Shown here: in pieces, positions 1 to 7,762 of the stretch | Layout: the number at the start of each line of letters is the position of its first letter | Numbering within the stretch: position 1 is the first letter of the stretch | Source of the DNA: Methylomonas sp. EFPC3 | GTDB lineage: Bacteria > Pseudomonadota > Gammaproteobacteria > Methylococcales > Methylomonadaceae | Direction of reading: 5' to 3' | Length of the DNA: 64,000 bases | Assembly: GCF_029643245.1 (NCBI RefSeq) | Contig: NZ_CP116398.1 | Span: forward strand, 1,550,001-1,614,000 | The notes under the pieces: model-generated | What the model saw: the letters and a program-made list of their open reading frames with translations, nothing else | Database searches by the model: none | What the model was told of the DNA's origin: nothing | Position numbers and translations under genes: made by a program

Positions 1-196
1 ACGCTTTATCCAGATTAGCCGCCGCCTGTTGTTGAGCTTGTTCCAATTGCTGGCGTAAGGACTCGATGCCGACCGTCTCTTCGCCTGCCGTTTCTTCTGC
101 CGCCGCTTCTTCGAAGGCAGGCTTGGTTTGCTCCAATACCTCGGCGATCAATTCGCTATCGGGTTGCTGTTCGTGACTCGATTGCTGGTGACTCAT
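1..196 (-). CDS. grpE: GrpE nucleotide exchange factor, N-terminal part (runs off window)
   Basis: Partial gene: the ATG is at 196-194 and the C-terminal part lies beyond base 1. The visible 65 residues begin MSHQQSSHEQQPDSE and form an acidic, Gln/Glu-rich tail followed by the start of a coiled coil (ESLRQQLEQAQQQAAANLDK), as in the N-terminus of GrpE, the DnaK exchange factor. A Shine-Dalgarno GGAG stands a few bases before the ATG. It follows hrcA by 49 bp on the same strand, matching the common hrcA-grpE-dnaK-dnaJ order. The call rests partly on this context because the conserved C-terminal motif is not visible. Confidence 0.8.
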   Translation of the reverse strand, partial: MSHQQSSHEQQPDSELIAEVLEQTKPAFEEAAAEETAGEETVGIESLRQQLEQAQQQAAANLDKA

Positions 197-245
197 AGTT
201 TCTCCATGGTTCTAATTTTTTGAGTTGGGCTAACGATAAGGGCTT

Positions 246-1286
246 TTATTTCGGATTCAAGGCCGCGCCCAATAATTTTGCGGTTACGTCGACGAACGGA
301 ATCACCTTTTCGTAAGCCATCCGGGTCGGGCCGATCACGCCGAGCACGCCGACCACTTCGTCGTTGACCGAATACGGCGCGGTCACCAGGCTGCAACGCT
401 CGAACACGCTGTAGCCGGACTCTTCGCCGATAAAAATTTGGACGCCGTCAGCCTGCAGACATTGGTCCAACAAGTGGATTACGCCGTGTTTTTGGCTGAA
501 GGCTTCGAATAACTGTTTGAGCCGCTCCATGTCTGACAGCTCGGAAAAACCCATCAAATTGGTTTCGCCGCTCAACACATAATCGTCGTTGGGCTGCTGC
601 GCGAAGGCCAATTGCGCCATATTCACCGCATCGATCATGCCCTGGTTGACCGAATGCCGATCTTTTTCCAGGTCCTTCACCACTAATTCCCGAATCTTGG
701 CCAGACTGCGGCCGGAGAAGACCGAGTTCAAATAATTGGCAGCCTGCTGCAATTCGGCCGCAGAGAATTGTTTTTCGGTGTGGATGATCTTGTTATGAAC
801 TTCTTCGGTATCGGTGACAAAAATCACCAGAATCCGGGTGCTGGACATCGGCAAAAATTCGATGTGCCGCAAGGAAACGCTGTCGCGGCGCGGCAAAGTG
901 ACCACCCCGGCCATTTTGGTGACGTCGGACAACAGCTTGGAGGCCTTGCCCAATAGATCGCTGGCCGTCTCGGTCTCGCTATGCAACCCGGCCTGTAACT
1001 GGTCGAGTTCGTTGGAAGCCAAAGGTCTGACAGTCAGCAGACTGTCGACGAACAGACGGTAGCCGCTGACCGTCGGCACCCGCCCGGCGGAGGTATGCGG
1101 CGAATGGATCAAGCCCATCTCTTCCAAATCCGCCATCACGTTGCGGATGCTGGCCGGACTCAATTTCAAATTCGGGTCCTTGGAGAGCAAGCGCGAGCCG
1201 ACCGGTTGGCCGTCTTGGATATAACGCTCCACCAGGGTTTTTAGCAAATAAAGCGATCGTTCGTTTAAATCCTGTCCGCCAGCCAC
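246..1286 (-). CDS. hrcA: Heat-inducible transcription repressor HrcA
   Basis: Repressor of class I heat-shock genes that binds CIRCE operators. The N-terminal winged helix is clear (LNERSLYLLKTLVERYIQD, then GQPVGSR), followed by SPASIRNVMADLEEMGLI and HTSAGRVPTVSGYRLFVD; the GAF-like C-terminal domain ends with GVLGVIGPTRMAYEKVIPFV. I choose the GTG at 1286, giving 346 aa, because GAAGG lies 8 bases before it. The longer frame from TTG at 1301 has no convincing ribosome-binding site and adds only KVSN-type residues. A CIRCE element lies just upstream, so the operon with grpE is probably autoregulated. Confidence 0.93.
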   Translation of the reverse strand: MAGGQDLNERSLYLLKTLVERYIQDGQPVGSRLLSKDPNLKLSPASIRNVMADLEEMGLIHSPHTSAGRVPTVSGYRLFVDSLLTVRPLASNELDQLQAGLHSETETASDLLGKASKLLSDVTKMAGVVTLPRRDSVSLRHIEFLPMSSTRILVIFVTDTEEVHNKIIHTEKQFSAAELQQAANYLNSVFSGRSLAKIRELVVKDLEKDRHSVNQGMIDAVNMAQLAFAQQPNDDYVLSGETNLMGFSELSDMERLKQLFEAFSQKHGVIHLLDQCLQADGVQIFIGEESGYSVFERCSLVTAPYSVNDEVVGVLGVIGPTRMAYEKVIPFVDVTAKLLGAALNPK

Positions 1287-1307
1287 ATTCGATACCTTCA
1301 AAATTCG

Positions 1308-1334
1308 TTAGCACTCCACATTGCCGAGTGCCAG
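1308..1334 (-). promoter_or_regulatory. CIRCE operator (HrcA binding site)
   Basis: TTAGCACTC, nine bases, then GAGTGCCAG. The left arm is identical to the CIRCE consensus and the right arm matches 7 of 9. It sits 22 bp before the chosen hrcA start, the usual position in the 5' leader of an HrcA-controlled operon. Confidence 0.9.
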
Positions 1335-1610
1335 CAGCAAAACTATCAGTTGCCCAAAACCTTGTCAATGTCGCTAAATCCTCGCAGACACCCGACAGAA
1401 CCGGCGGTGGGCCGCATTTTTGGCGGCAGCGTCGATTTCCAGCCGATCGGCGTCAGACAAAGTGGCCGCTCTTATCTAAACTTAGCGCTCCTGACTGCTA
1501 ACTCGCCCCGACCGATGCCTTTCATTCCGAAACGCCAGACCGATTATCGCTTGCACTGTCCGCGACACCCGGCTGCGAGCGGAACCACTGGACCATCGTA
1601 AGGAAAACGC
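1335..1610. other. Intergenic region between hrcA and the signalling operon
   Basis: This gap carries the divergent promoters for hrcA (reverse) and the REC-HDOD gene (forward). An 83-codon open frame at 1350-1601 has no ribosome-binding site and an arginine/proline-rich composition typical of a chance frame. AAGGA at 1600-1604 is the ribosome-binding site for the GTG at 1611. I see no clear -35/-10 pair. Confidence 0.4.
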
Positions 1611-2837
1611 GTGGACGCCAAAAAACACATCCTATTTGTCGATGACAACGAAAATGTGATTAGCGGCATTCAACGTCAACTGCGACCTTACCGCGAACAA
1701 TGGAGCGTGTATTTCGCCACCTGCGGCAAACAAGCCTTGGAGATCATGCAGCATCAACCCATCGATTTGATCGTCAGCGACATGATGATGCCGGAAATGC
1801 GCGGCGACGTGTTGCTGAAACGGGTGGCCGACATCTACCCTGCTACGGTACGTATGGTCCTTAGCGGCTACGCCGACGAAGAAACCTTGAGTCGTGGCCT
1901 GGAAGTGGCTCACCAGTACTTGACCAAACCCTGTAGTGCCGAAGTATTGCGGGAAGCAATCACCCAAGTCTTCAAAACCCAGGATTACGTCAATAACCCG
2001 CGGATCGCGGCGGAAGTCGGCGAAGCCAGCCATTTACCGAGTTTGCCGAAAATCTACCACGACCTGAACGCCGCTATTGCCGACGAACGCGTCACCAACT
2101 TGCAAATCGCCGAAATCTTCGCCAAGGACATGGTGCTTTCCGCCAAGCTGCTGCATCTGGTCAATTCGCCGTATTTCGGTCTGCAACGCACCGTCTCGAA
2201 TCTGACCGACGCAATTAATCTGATCGGCCTGAAAAAACTCAACAGTCTGGTGTTATCGGTCCATATCAAGACCGCCTTCCCCGTCAGCGACCCGGAAATG
2301 GAGCGCTACATGGAATACCTGTGGCAAGACGCCAGCCGGGTTGCAGAACTGGCAAGGCTGATCTCACTGTCGGAACAGCAAACCGGCGACAAGCCGGATC
2401 AGGCCTATGTCGGCGGGTTATTGCACAACATGGGTTTGCTTATTTTCATGTCGCGCGGCGGGGACAAGTTCAAAATGCTCCGGGAGCAAACCACCCGCAG
2501 CAACACCCCGGTGGCCGCACTGGAAACTGAGATTTTCGGTTTTACCCGCTCAGCTGCGGCAGCTTACGTCTTAAGTTTATGGAAAATTCCTGCCCTGATC
2601 GTGGAATCGATCCTGTGGCAAAACGCGCCGAGCGAATCCGAATACCAGACGGTCAATGAGTTAACCGCAGTGCATGTCGCGGCTTGCCTGGCAAATCCGA
2701 CAGAACGGCCGGGCAAGGACCGCTTGTTCGAGATGCAGTTGGACCAAAGCTACCTGCAGCGAATCGGCCGACTGCATCGCCTCGCCGATTGGCAGACGCT
2801 GGCCGAAAAAGTAACCGCGTTCTTCGAAAAAAAATAG
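1611..2837 (+). CDS. Response regulator with C-terminal HDOD domain
   Basis: A 408-aa cytoplasmic signalling protein. Residues 1-120 are a receiver domain with acidic pair D11/D12, phosphoacceptor D57 (DLIVSDMMMPEMRG) and K106 (YLTKPC). Residues about 145-340 are an HDOD domain (SLPSLPKIYHDLNAAI, AKLLHLVNSPYFGL, AINLIGLKKL). HDOD is a metal-free relative of HD phosphohydrolases that usually serves as a protein-interaction module. GTG start with AAGGA 7 bases upstream. Only nine bases separate it from the next gene, a REC-PP2C protein, so the two are likely co-transcribed. The output target cannot be told from sequence. Confidence 0.85.
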   Translation: MDAKKHILFVDDNENVISGIQRQLRPYREQWSVYFATCGKQALEIMQHQPIDLIVSDMMMPEMRGDVLLKRVADIYPATVRMVLSGYADEETLSRGLEVAHQYLTKPCSAEVLREAITQVFKTQDYVNNPRIAAEVGEASHLPSLPKIYHDLNAAIADERVTNLQIAEIFAKDMVLSAKLLHLVNSPYFGLQRTVSNLTDAINLIGLKKLNSLVLSVHIKTAFPVSDPEMERYMEYLWQDASRVAELARLISLSEQQTGDKPDQAYVGGLLHNMGLLIFMSRGGDKFKMLREQTTRSNTPVAALETEIFGFTRSAAAAYVLSLWKIPALIVESILWQNAPSESEYQTVNELTAVHVAACLANPTERPGKDRLFEMQLDQSYLQRIGRLHRLADWQTLAEKVTAFFEKK

Positions 2838-2846
2838 GAGCGAGCA

Positions 2847-4070
2847 ATGGCGGACAATACACCGGAAAAAATTCTGTGCGTCGACGACGAAAACAACATG
2901 CTCCAATTGTTTAAACGCACTTTGGGCCGCCAGTTCGACTTATATACCGCCAGCTCGGCCACAGAAGCTTTGGCGATACTGCGCCGCGAATCCGATATCG
3001 CCGTGATCATGTCGGATTACGCCATGCCCGGAATCAACGGTTTGGATTTTCTGAAGCAGGCCGGGGAATTGTCGCCCGACAGCGTGCAAATTATACTGAC
3101 CGGTAATATCGAACTCGACATTGCGATCAAAGCGATTAACGACACCCATGTCTTTCGCTACTTACCGAAACCCTGCCCGCTGGAAGTGACTAGAAAGGTC
3201 ATCGGCGACGCAATTGCACAATACAATCTGGTCATTTCCAGACGCCAGTTAAGCATTCAACTCGAGCAGAAAAATCAGGAATTGCAGCAAAGAAATGCCG
3301 AATTGGCGGAAAAACAGGCGTTGCTGGAACACGAACTGGAAGCAGCCAAAATCGTCTGCAGCAAGTTCGGTAAATACGGCTACCAAGTACCGGACGGATT
3401 GGAGTTTTTTCTATCGGCCAAAGACGGGGTCGGCGGCGATTTTATCTTGAACGCCGTCAGCCGCGACGGCCAGGCTTTTTACCTGATGCTGGGCGATTTG
3501 ACCGGCCACGGTCTGCAATCGGCCCTGGGCGGTTTGCTGGTCACCGAGATTTTCGACCAGCAATGTTTGGATCATCCGCCATTGGAAGAACTCGTCGGCA
3601 TCATTAACCGGAAAATGTGCCGCAAATTGCCGACCGGTTTATTCTGCGCGGCATCGCTGATTAAACTGGATTTGGCAACCGGCCGGTTTCGGGTATGGAA
3701 TGGCGGCATGCCCGATATCTTCCTGTTCGACAGCTACGGCAAGCTCATAGAAAACTTGCATTCCGCCAATCTGCCGCTCGGCATTGTCTCCGGCAGCGGC
3801 TTGACCGACAACATCTCCGAATACGATATCAACGGAATCGAATCGATTTTTGCCTACAGCGACGGGGTCACCGACCAAATCGGCAACGATCTGAGCTTGT
3901 TCGGTGCCGACAGGCTGCAACAGGCATTGACGGCCACCCCGCCCGGCATGCGCCGGATCGACCATGTAGCCGAACGCTTGCGCCTACATCGCCAGCAACA
4001 GTCGCAAACCGATGACATATCGATGGTTGACATCCATCTGCCAAGCATCCAACGGGCACTGGCCCGCTAA
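2847..4070 (+). CDS. Response regulator with PP2C-type (RsbU/SpoIIE) phosphatase domain
   Basis: 407 aa. The receiver domain spans residues 1-120 with D13/D14, phosphoacceptor D57 (IMSDYAMPGINGL) and K108 (YLPKPC). A coiled coil follows at about 133-170, rich in Gln and Glu (EQKNQELQQRNAELAEK). The PP2C/SpoIIE serine phosphatase domain runs from about 180 to the end, with metal-binding motifs GGDF and GDLTGHGL and the late YSDGVTDQ. Such proteins dephosphorylate anti-sigma antagonists or other Ser/Thr phosphoproteins when the receiver is phosphorylated. No STAS or anti-sigma partner is seen next to it, so the substrate is unknown. GGAGCGAGC precedes the ATG. Confidence 0.88.
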   Translation: MADNTPEKILCVDDENNMLQLFKRTLGRQFDLYTASSATEALAILRRESDIAVIMSDYAMPGINGLDFLKQAGELSPDSVQIILTGNIELDIAIKAINDTHVFRYLPKPCPLEVTRKVIGDAIAQYNLVISRRQLSIQLEQKNQELQQRNAELAEKQALLEHELEAAKIVCSKFGKYGYQVPDGLEFFLSAKDGVGGDFILNAVSRDGQAFYLMLGDLTGHGLQSALGGLLVTEIFDQQCLDHPPLEELVGIINRKMCRKLPTGLFCAASLIKLDLATGRFRVWNGGMPDIFLFDSYGKLIENLHSANLPLGIVSGSGLTDNISEYDINGIESIFAYSDGVTDQIGNDLSLFGADRLQQALTATPPGMRRIDHVAERLRLHRQQQSQTDDISMVDIHLPSIQRALAR

Positions 4071-4136
4071 CGACCGATAGCGCCTGCCGGCCGCATTGCG
4101 GATTAAACTGAATCTAAGCCAATTCGGATTGTAAGT

Positions 4137-5462
4137 ATGTTTATCGAAACCGAAGACCATTCCAGAATTTTGATCGTGGACCCCGATCCTGCTTTACGCG
4201 ACAGGCTCGACTTGATGTTCAATGGCGACGCGGCCGCGTCGCTGCAGAACGCTACCGAAACCCTGAGCTACATTTTTCAGGGCCGTACCGGCGGAACCGC
4301 GGCTGAAGCGGATATTTGTCTCGGCCTGGAATCGGACAAGCCTTACCAATTGATCTTTGTCGAAAACGAATTGCCGGATGGCGAAGGCATCGAGTTAATC
4401 CGCCGTCTGTGGCTAATCGATCCCAATTTGCACGCGGTACTCTGTAGCAGCGGACCAACCTTGAATTGGCAGCAAGTGGTCGCCAAACTCGGCGAAAGCG
4501 ACCAGTTATTGATCTTGGAAAAACCGTTCAGTGCGCTGGAGTTGCGCCAGATAGTTCACGCCGTGTTACGCAAGTGGCAATTGAACCGGCAATCGCAACA
4601 CATCATGCGCTACATGGACCAACAAATCGAGCTGCGCACCCAAGCGATCGAGCAAGCCAACAAAAACCTGCTGCAAGCCGAAAAATTGGCGGCGGTAGGC
4701 CAGCTTGCCGCCGGCATTGCGCATGAAATCAACACGCCGGCCCAATACGTCGGCGACAACATCAAAGCCATCGGCGATTTTTTCGGCAGCATTACCCGTC
4801 TGCTGGAACAGTACCGCAAACTATTGTCGGCCCAGGCAAACCATAGGCCGCTGATCGATGCCCTGGAGCGTAAAGAAGATCTGGCGTTTATTCTGGAAGA
4901 CGCACCGTTAGCCATCGAACAATCATTGGAGGGAATATCGCAAATCGTCCGTATCGTCCAAGCGATGAAAGGGTTTTCCCACAGCGGCCAAAGTAATGCC
5001 GGCTGGATTAACGTCAATCTGGCGCTGGAGAATACGTTGCTGATCGCCCGCAACAGCTACAAATATATCGCCGAGATCGAAACCGATTTTGCCGAGGTGC
5101 CGAATATAGAATGCTTCCCCGGCGAACTAAACCAGGTGTTTTTAAACGTCCTTATCAACGCAGCCCAAGCGATCGAGGATGGCGGCAGGGGCGATGGCCG
5201 GATTCGGGTCAGCACGGCAAGCGTCACCGATGGCGTCGAAATCCGGATCGCGGATAACGGGCCTGGCATTCCTGAGCCGCTTCAAGACCGAATATTCGAT
5301 CCGTTTTTTACGACCAAAGATGTCGGCAAAGGCAGCGGCCAAGGTTTGTATATCGCTCACCGCATCATAAATCAGCAGCACGGCGGCTCGCTGAGTTTCG
5401 TCAGCGCAGCCGGCCAAGGCACCACCTTCCTGATCCGACTGAACCGGCAACTGCCCAAGTAA
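4137..5462 (+). CDS. Histidine kinase with N-terminal pseudo-receiver domain
   Basis: 441 aa, no membrane segment. Residues about 8-145 have the receiver fold (ILIVDPDPAL; ILEKPFSALEL with K129), but the phosphoacceptor Asp is replaced by E76 (LIFVENELPDGEG). A coiled coil at 155-185 leads to the H-box (AAGIAHEINTPAQYVGDN, H196). The ATPase domain follows: N-box NQVFLNVLINAAQAI, G1 IADNGPGIP, F-box FDPFFTTK, G2 GSGQGLYIAHRI. It is the likely kinase for the two upstream response regulators, which are otherwise orphans, from which it is separated by 66 bp. The Glu may mimic constitutive phosphorylation; that is inference. Confidence 0.88.
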   Translation: MFIETEDHSRILIVDPDPALRDRLDLMFNGDAAASLQNATETLSYIFQGRTGGTAAEADICLGLESDKPYQLIFVENELPDGEGIELIRRLWLIDPNLHAVLCSSGPTLNWQQVVAKLGESDQLLILEKPFSALELRQIVHAVLRKWQLNRQSQHIMRYMDQQIELRTQAIEQANKNLLQAEKLAAVGQLAAGIAHEINTPAQYVGDNIKAIGDFFGSITRLLEQYRKLLSAQANHRPLIDALERKEDLAFILEDAPLAIEQSLEGISQIVRIVQAMKGFSHSGQSNAGWINVNLALENTLLIARNSYKYIAEIETDFAEVPNIECFPGELNQVFLNVLINAAQAIEDGGRGDGRIRVSTASVTDGVEIRIADNGPGIPEPLQDRIFDPFFTTKDVGKGSGQGLYIAHRIINQQHGGSLSFVSAAGQGTTFLIRLNRQLPK

Positions 5463-5487
5463 GCTGATTGCCGGCCGGTTTGCTTGA

Positions 5488-6195
5488 TTATTCCTGCAAT
5501 ACGAAGCGTTTGCGTTCTTCGGCAGTTTTGCCCAATGCCTTAGCCATCCAAGGCGGCGGCGCGTCGAACACTTTCTGAAACTCGCGCAATTGATCGGTCG
5601 CTTCGATCACGTCCGGAATCTTGATCGGGTAAATGTCGGCGCGGATCACTTTAGCCGCTGCCGGACCACCGATCGATTGCACGAACAGCACGTGGCAATC
5701 CTTGATCAGTTCGGCGCGAAACAGGTTTTTATCCTCGGCTGCGTCGGCATCGACGGTGGAACGGATATCGACCAAGCGCATATCGTCGCGCGACAATTGG
5801 TATACCAGGAAGCGGATGCAGGAGCCGAAATGGCCGTTCAATGAAGCGCCGCTGTTGGAAGCAATCGCTACCCGAATCGACTCCGGCAAATCACCGTCTT
5901 TGTACGGTTGAATTTCCGGCAAGCCCTCGTCACCATCTTCTTCGCCCCAAAGATAACGCACGGCCAGTTTGATATTGGCCAAACCGATATCGATGTCCTC
6001 GCCGTCCTCCTCGCCATCGTGGCTGCCGATTCCGGTCTTTAAATTGGTGACGGTGATCGTCTTCAATTTCTCGTCCGACAGCGGCGAGCCGGCCTTTTCG
6101 TGCAAGATGCCGATTAGCGTTGCGATATCGACTCCAGGCAGCACCCGCGACGCCAACGCAATCCGCAACGCCAAATCTCGTGATAATTGTTCCAT
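5488..6195 (-). CDS. nafY: NafY-type FeMo-cofactor / apodinitrogenase-binding protein
   Basis: 235 aa, close to the ~243 aa of Azotobacter NafY, which binds FeMo-co and apodinitrogenase during nitrogenase maturation. Residues 1-95 look like the N-terminal helical (SAM-like) domain that docks on apodinitrogenase. Residues 107-225 are the NifX/NifB-C-type cofactor-binding domain (RVAIASNSGASLNGHFGSC), with H122 at the position of the FeMo-co ligand His121 of NafY. It is the last gene of a three-gene reverse operon, 10 bp after a rhodanese. The operon has a -24/-12 promoter and a NifA site, which supports a nitrogenase role. NifX alone would be shorter. Confidence 0.85.
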   Translation of the reverse strand: MEQLSRDLALRIALASRVLPGVDIATLIGILHEKAGSPLSDEKLKTITVTNLKTGIGSHDGEEDGEDIDIGLANIKLAVRYLWGEEDGDEGLPEIQPYKDGDLPESIRVAIASNSGASLNGHFGSCIRFLVYQLSRDDMRLVDIRSTVDADAAEDKNLFRAELIKDCHVLFVQSIGGPAAAKVIRADIYPIKIPDVIEATDQLREFQKVFDAPPPWMAKALGKTAEERKRFVLQE

Positions 6196-6205
6196 AGCCT
6201 TACCT

Positions 6206-6514
6206 TTATAGTTTGTGCTGCTCTTTCCAGTCGGCGTAACCGCCGGCCAGACTGTAAACCGCTTGAAAGCCGAAATCGCCGAACATTTCCGCCAAATGTT
6301 CGCTGGCGTGGCCGTAATAGCAGTAAATCAGCAAGGGCTTGGTCTTATCGCCCTTTCTGAGCAGGGAATCGCGCAATTGTTCGTGTACATGCATGGCGTT
6401 GTCGATATGACCGGCCCGGTAATCCTTCAGATCGCGGCAATCTAAAATCATCGGTTGCTGTTCGGCTATCAAATGTTCCGATTCGGCAACCGAAACCGTT
6501 TTAAAGTTTTTCAT
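6206..6514 (-). CDS. Rhodanese-like sulfurtransferase
   Basis: 102 aa, a single rhodanese domain (GlpE/PspE size). The substrate-entry signature DCRDLKDYRAGHI and the active-site loop with catalytic C65 (CYYGHAS) are intact, and the C-terminal LAGGYADW motif is present. Such enzymes carry sulfane sulfur as a Cys persulfide. It lies between an unknown gene and nafY in an operon with a NifA/sigma-54 promoter, so a role in sulfur supply or Fe-S chemistry for nitrogenase maturation is a reasonable inference, not shown. The CATGCTCGCTCCCGACC region before the start gives a weak GGGAGCGAG ribosome-binding site. Confidence 0.85.
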   Translation of the reverse strand: MKNFKTVSVAESEHLIAEQQPMILDCRDLKDYRAGHIDNAMHVHEQLRDSLLRKGDKTKPLLIYCYYGHASEHLAEMFGDFGFQAVYSLAGGYADWKEQHKL

Positions 6515-6542
6515 GCTCGCTCCCGACCTGGATAAAGCCGGT

Positions 6543-7118
6543 TTACACCGGTCCGTAGCTGGCTTCGCGCTTGACTTCGATGGTTTTGCTTAAAGCCGTT
6601 TGGTAGTCCACCGTCTCCGCCTTAAATTTAAAATCTTTGGCGGCTTCATATACCGTCACCACCTTGTCTTCGGCAGATTGACCTTTCAGGTCGGCCTTTT
6701 CGATGTACAGCAATTCCATGGTTTCGTTCCAGACCATGCCTTCGCTGTAAGGCACTAATTTGAATTTGACACCGCCGATTTCGACTTCCAAATTGCTGCC
6801 AATATTTTCGACGTACACCAAAGCCAGGGTTTCAGGAGTCAAACCCGCTTTGTACTTTTCTACGAACACTTGCAGTGAGTCGAGCTTATAAACCACGCCG
6901 TTGACGAACAAGATCTTCTCGTTATCAGCCAGCATCGCCGCTTGATGAATCAACAACTTCGGCGGATTACGATCGTTAGGATTGGTGGCGCCTTCGCGCA
7001 TAGCGCCTTCTACCAACACCAGATCGCCGCGCCAGGCGGATACTCCGGCCGTACTGGTTTTGCCGAGCACGGAAGTAATAGTCAAAAGGCCTTGGCTGTC
7101 GTAGCTCTCGAGTAACAT
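6543..7118 (-). CDS. Uncharacterised protein, first gene of the nafY operon
   Basis: 191 aa; I do not recognise the family. The start at 7118 (MLLESYDSQG) has AGGAG nine bases upstream and is preferred over the ATG at 7202, which lies upstream of the predicted promoter. No signal peptide, membrane helix or cysteine motif is visible. The sequence alternates short hydrophobic and charged stretches suggestive of a mainly beta protein (EVEIGGVKFKLVPYSEG). It is 28 bp ahead of the rhodanese gene and is the first gene behind a -24/-12 promoter with an upstream NifA site, so expression during nitrogen fixation is predicted. Confidence 0.75.
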   Translation of the reverse strand: MLLESYDSQGLLTITSVLGKTSTAGVSAWRGDLVLVEGAMREGATNPNDRNPPKLLIHQAAMLADNEKILFVNGVVYKLDSLQVFVEKYKAGLTPETLALVYVENIGSNLEVEIGGVKFKLVPYSEGMVWNETMELLYIEKADLKGQSAEDKVVTVYEAAKDFKFKAETVDYQTALSKTIEVKREASYGPV

Positions 7119-7166
7119 CGGGAAAGTCTCCTGTCGGATGAATGAAATCGTATTACTGTGCTGCGA

Positions 7167-7183
7167 AGCAAGAGGCTTGCCAG
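7167..7183 (-). promoter_or_regulatory. Sigma-54 (-24/-12) promoter of the nafY operon
   Basis: On the reverse strand: CTGGCAAGCCTCTTGCT. GG at 7181-7180 and GC at 7169-7168 are separated by exactly ten bases, and TGGCA and TTGCT match the consensus. Predicted start near 7156 gives a 38-nt leader before the ATG at 7118. Confidence 0.85.
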
Positions 7184-7277
7184 CTTGCCAAATCCTTATC
7201 ATTCTTAGGATTATTCAAAGACAGCCGCATTTCTACAGCGGAAAAACAAGCCAATTCAGCCGGCCTATGACCGACAT

Positions 7278-7293
7278 TGTCGCAAACACGACA
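7278..7293. promoter_or_regulatory. NifA upstream activator sequence (TGT-N10-ACA)
   Basis: TGTCGCAAACACGACA, an exact TGT-N10-ACA. Its centre is about 129 bp upstream of the predicted nafY-operon transcription start, the normal distance for NifA enhancers. Nearly the same sequence (TGTCGCAAACCGCACA) occurs upstream of rnfA. Confidence 0.82.
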
Positions 7294-7642
7294 TCACACC
7301 CGAACCTTTGCCGAAGTTTATGTAAGGTTTGCGACCAGGTTTTGCATGAAACCGCTGCCGTAACAGCCGGGGCCCGGCCAGCTTGATGTCGTTTACTCGG
7401 CTTCGATCACCGACACTGCGACGGCAACTTCTTGGGCCCTGCCTGCGGGATCTAGTCCGGTCAGCAGCTGTTCCAACATGGAATATCAAAATAAAGAGCC
7501 CCTCCCAAACGACCGATGAGGCCGCCGCAACGACTATCTCGCCTAACCGGCCTCCGGCCCGATTTCTTTGATCCGGCGGCGATTATTACCCAGCCGGAAA
7601 CATACTATTCTCATTCTTCGTTATTTACGCAAAGATATAACG
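7294..7642. other. Intergenic region between the nafY operon and the 7643 small ORF
   Basis: No gene supported. Near the right end, 7600-7625 is AT-rich with TATTCTCATTCTTC, loosely like half of a Fur box, followed by a possible ribosome-binding region before ATG 7643. Open frames here (7265-7489 reverse, 7383-7571 forward) look like chance frames. Confidence 0.3.
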
Positions 7643-7753
7643 ATGAGTAAGCTAATACCGTACTTAACCGAACCAGAGCCACAAACAGGGCGCCCGAAAC
7701 AAATGGACTTAGACGTACGTTTGATCGGGCAACGGATCAACTTCGATGAATAA
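7643..7753 (+). CDS. Possible 36-aa small protein upstream of the porin gene
   Basis: ATG 7643 to TAA 7753 encodes MSKLIPYLTEPEPQTGRPKQ followed by MDLDVRLIGQRINFDE. The frame stops nine bases before the porin start at 7763, the spacing of a translationally coupled leader or small gene. The composition (acidic, Pro-rich, no transmembrane helix) is not that of a chance frame, but I know no family. An upstream AT-rich patch with TTCTCATT hints at Fur control at low confidence. It could also be an untranslated leader. Confidence 0.4.
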   Translation: MSKLIPYLTEPEPQTGRPKQMDLDVRLIGQRINFDE

Positions 7754-7762
7754 GGTTTAAAG

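Noticed and set aside
1350-1601. 83-codon forward open frame between hrcA and the signalling operon
   Set aside because: No ribosome-binding site, Arg/Pro-rich random composition, overlaps the hrcA promoter region.
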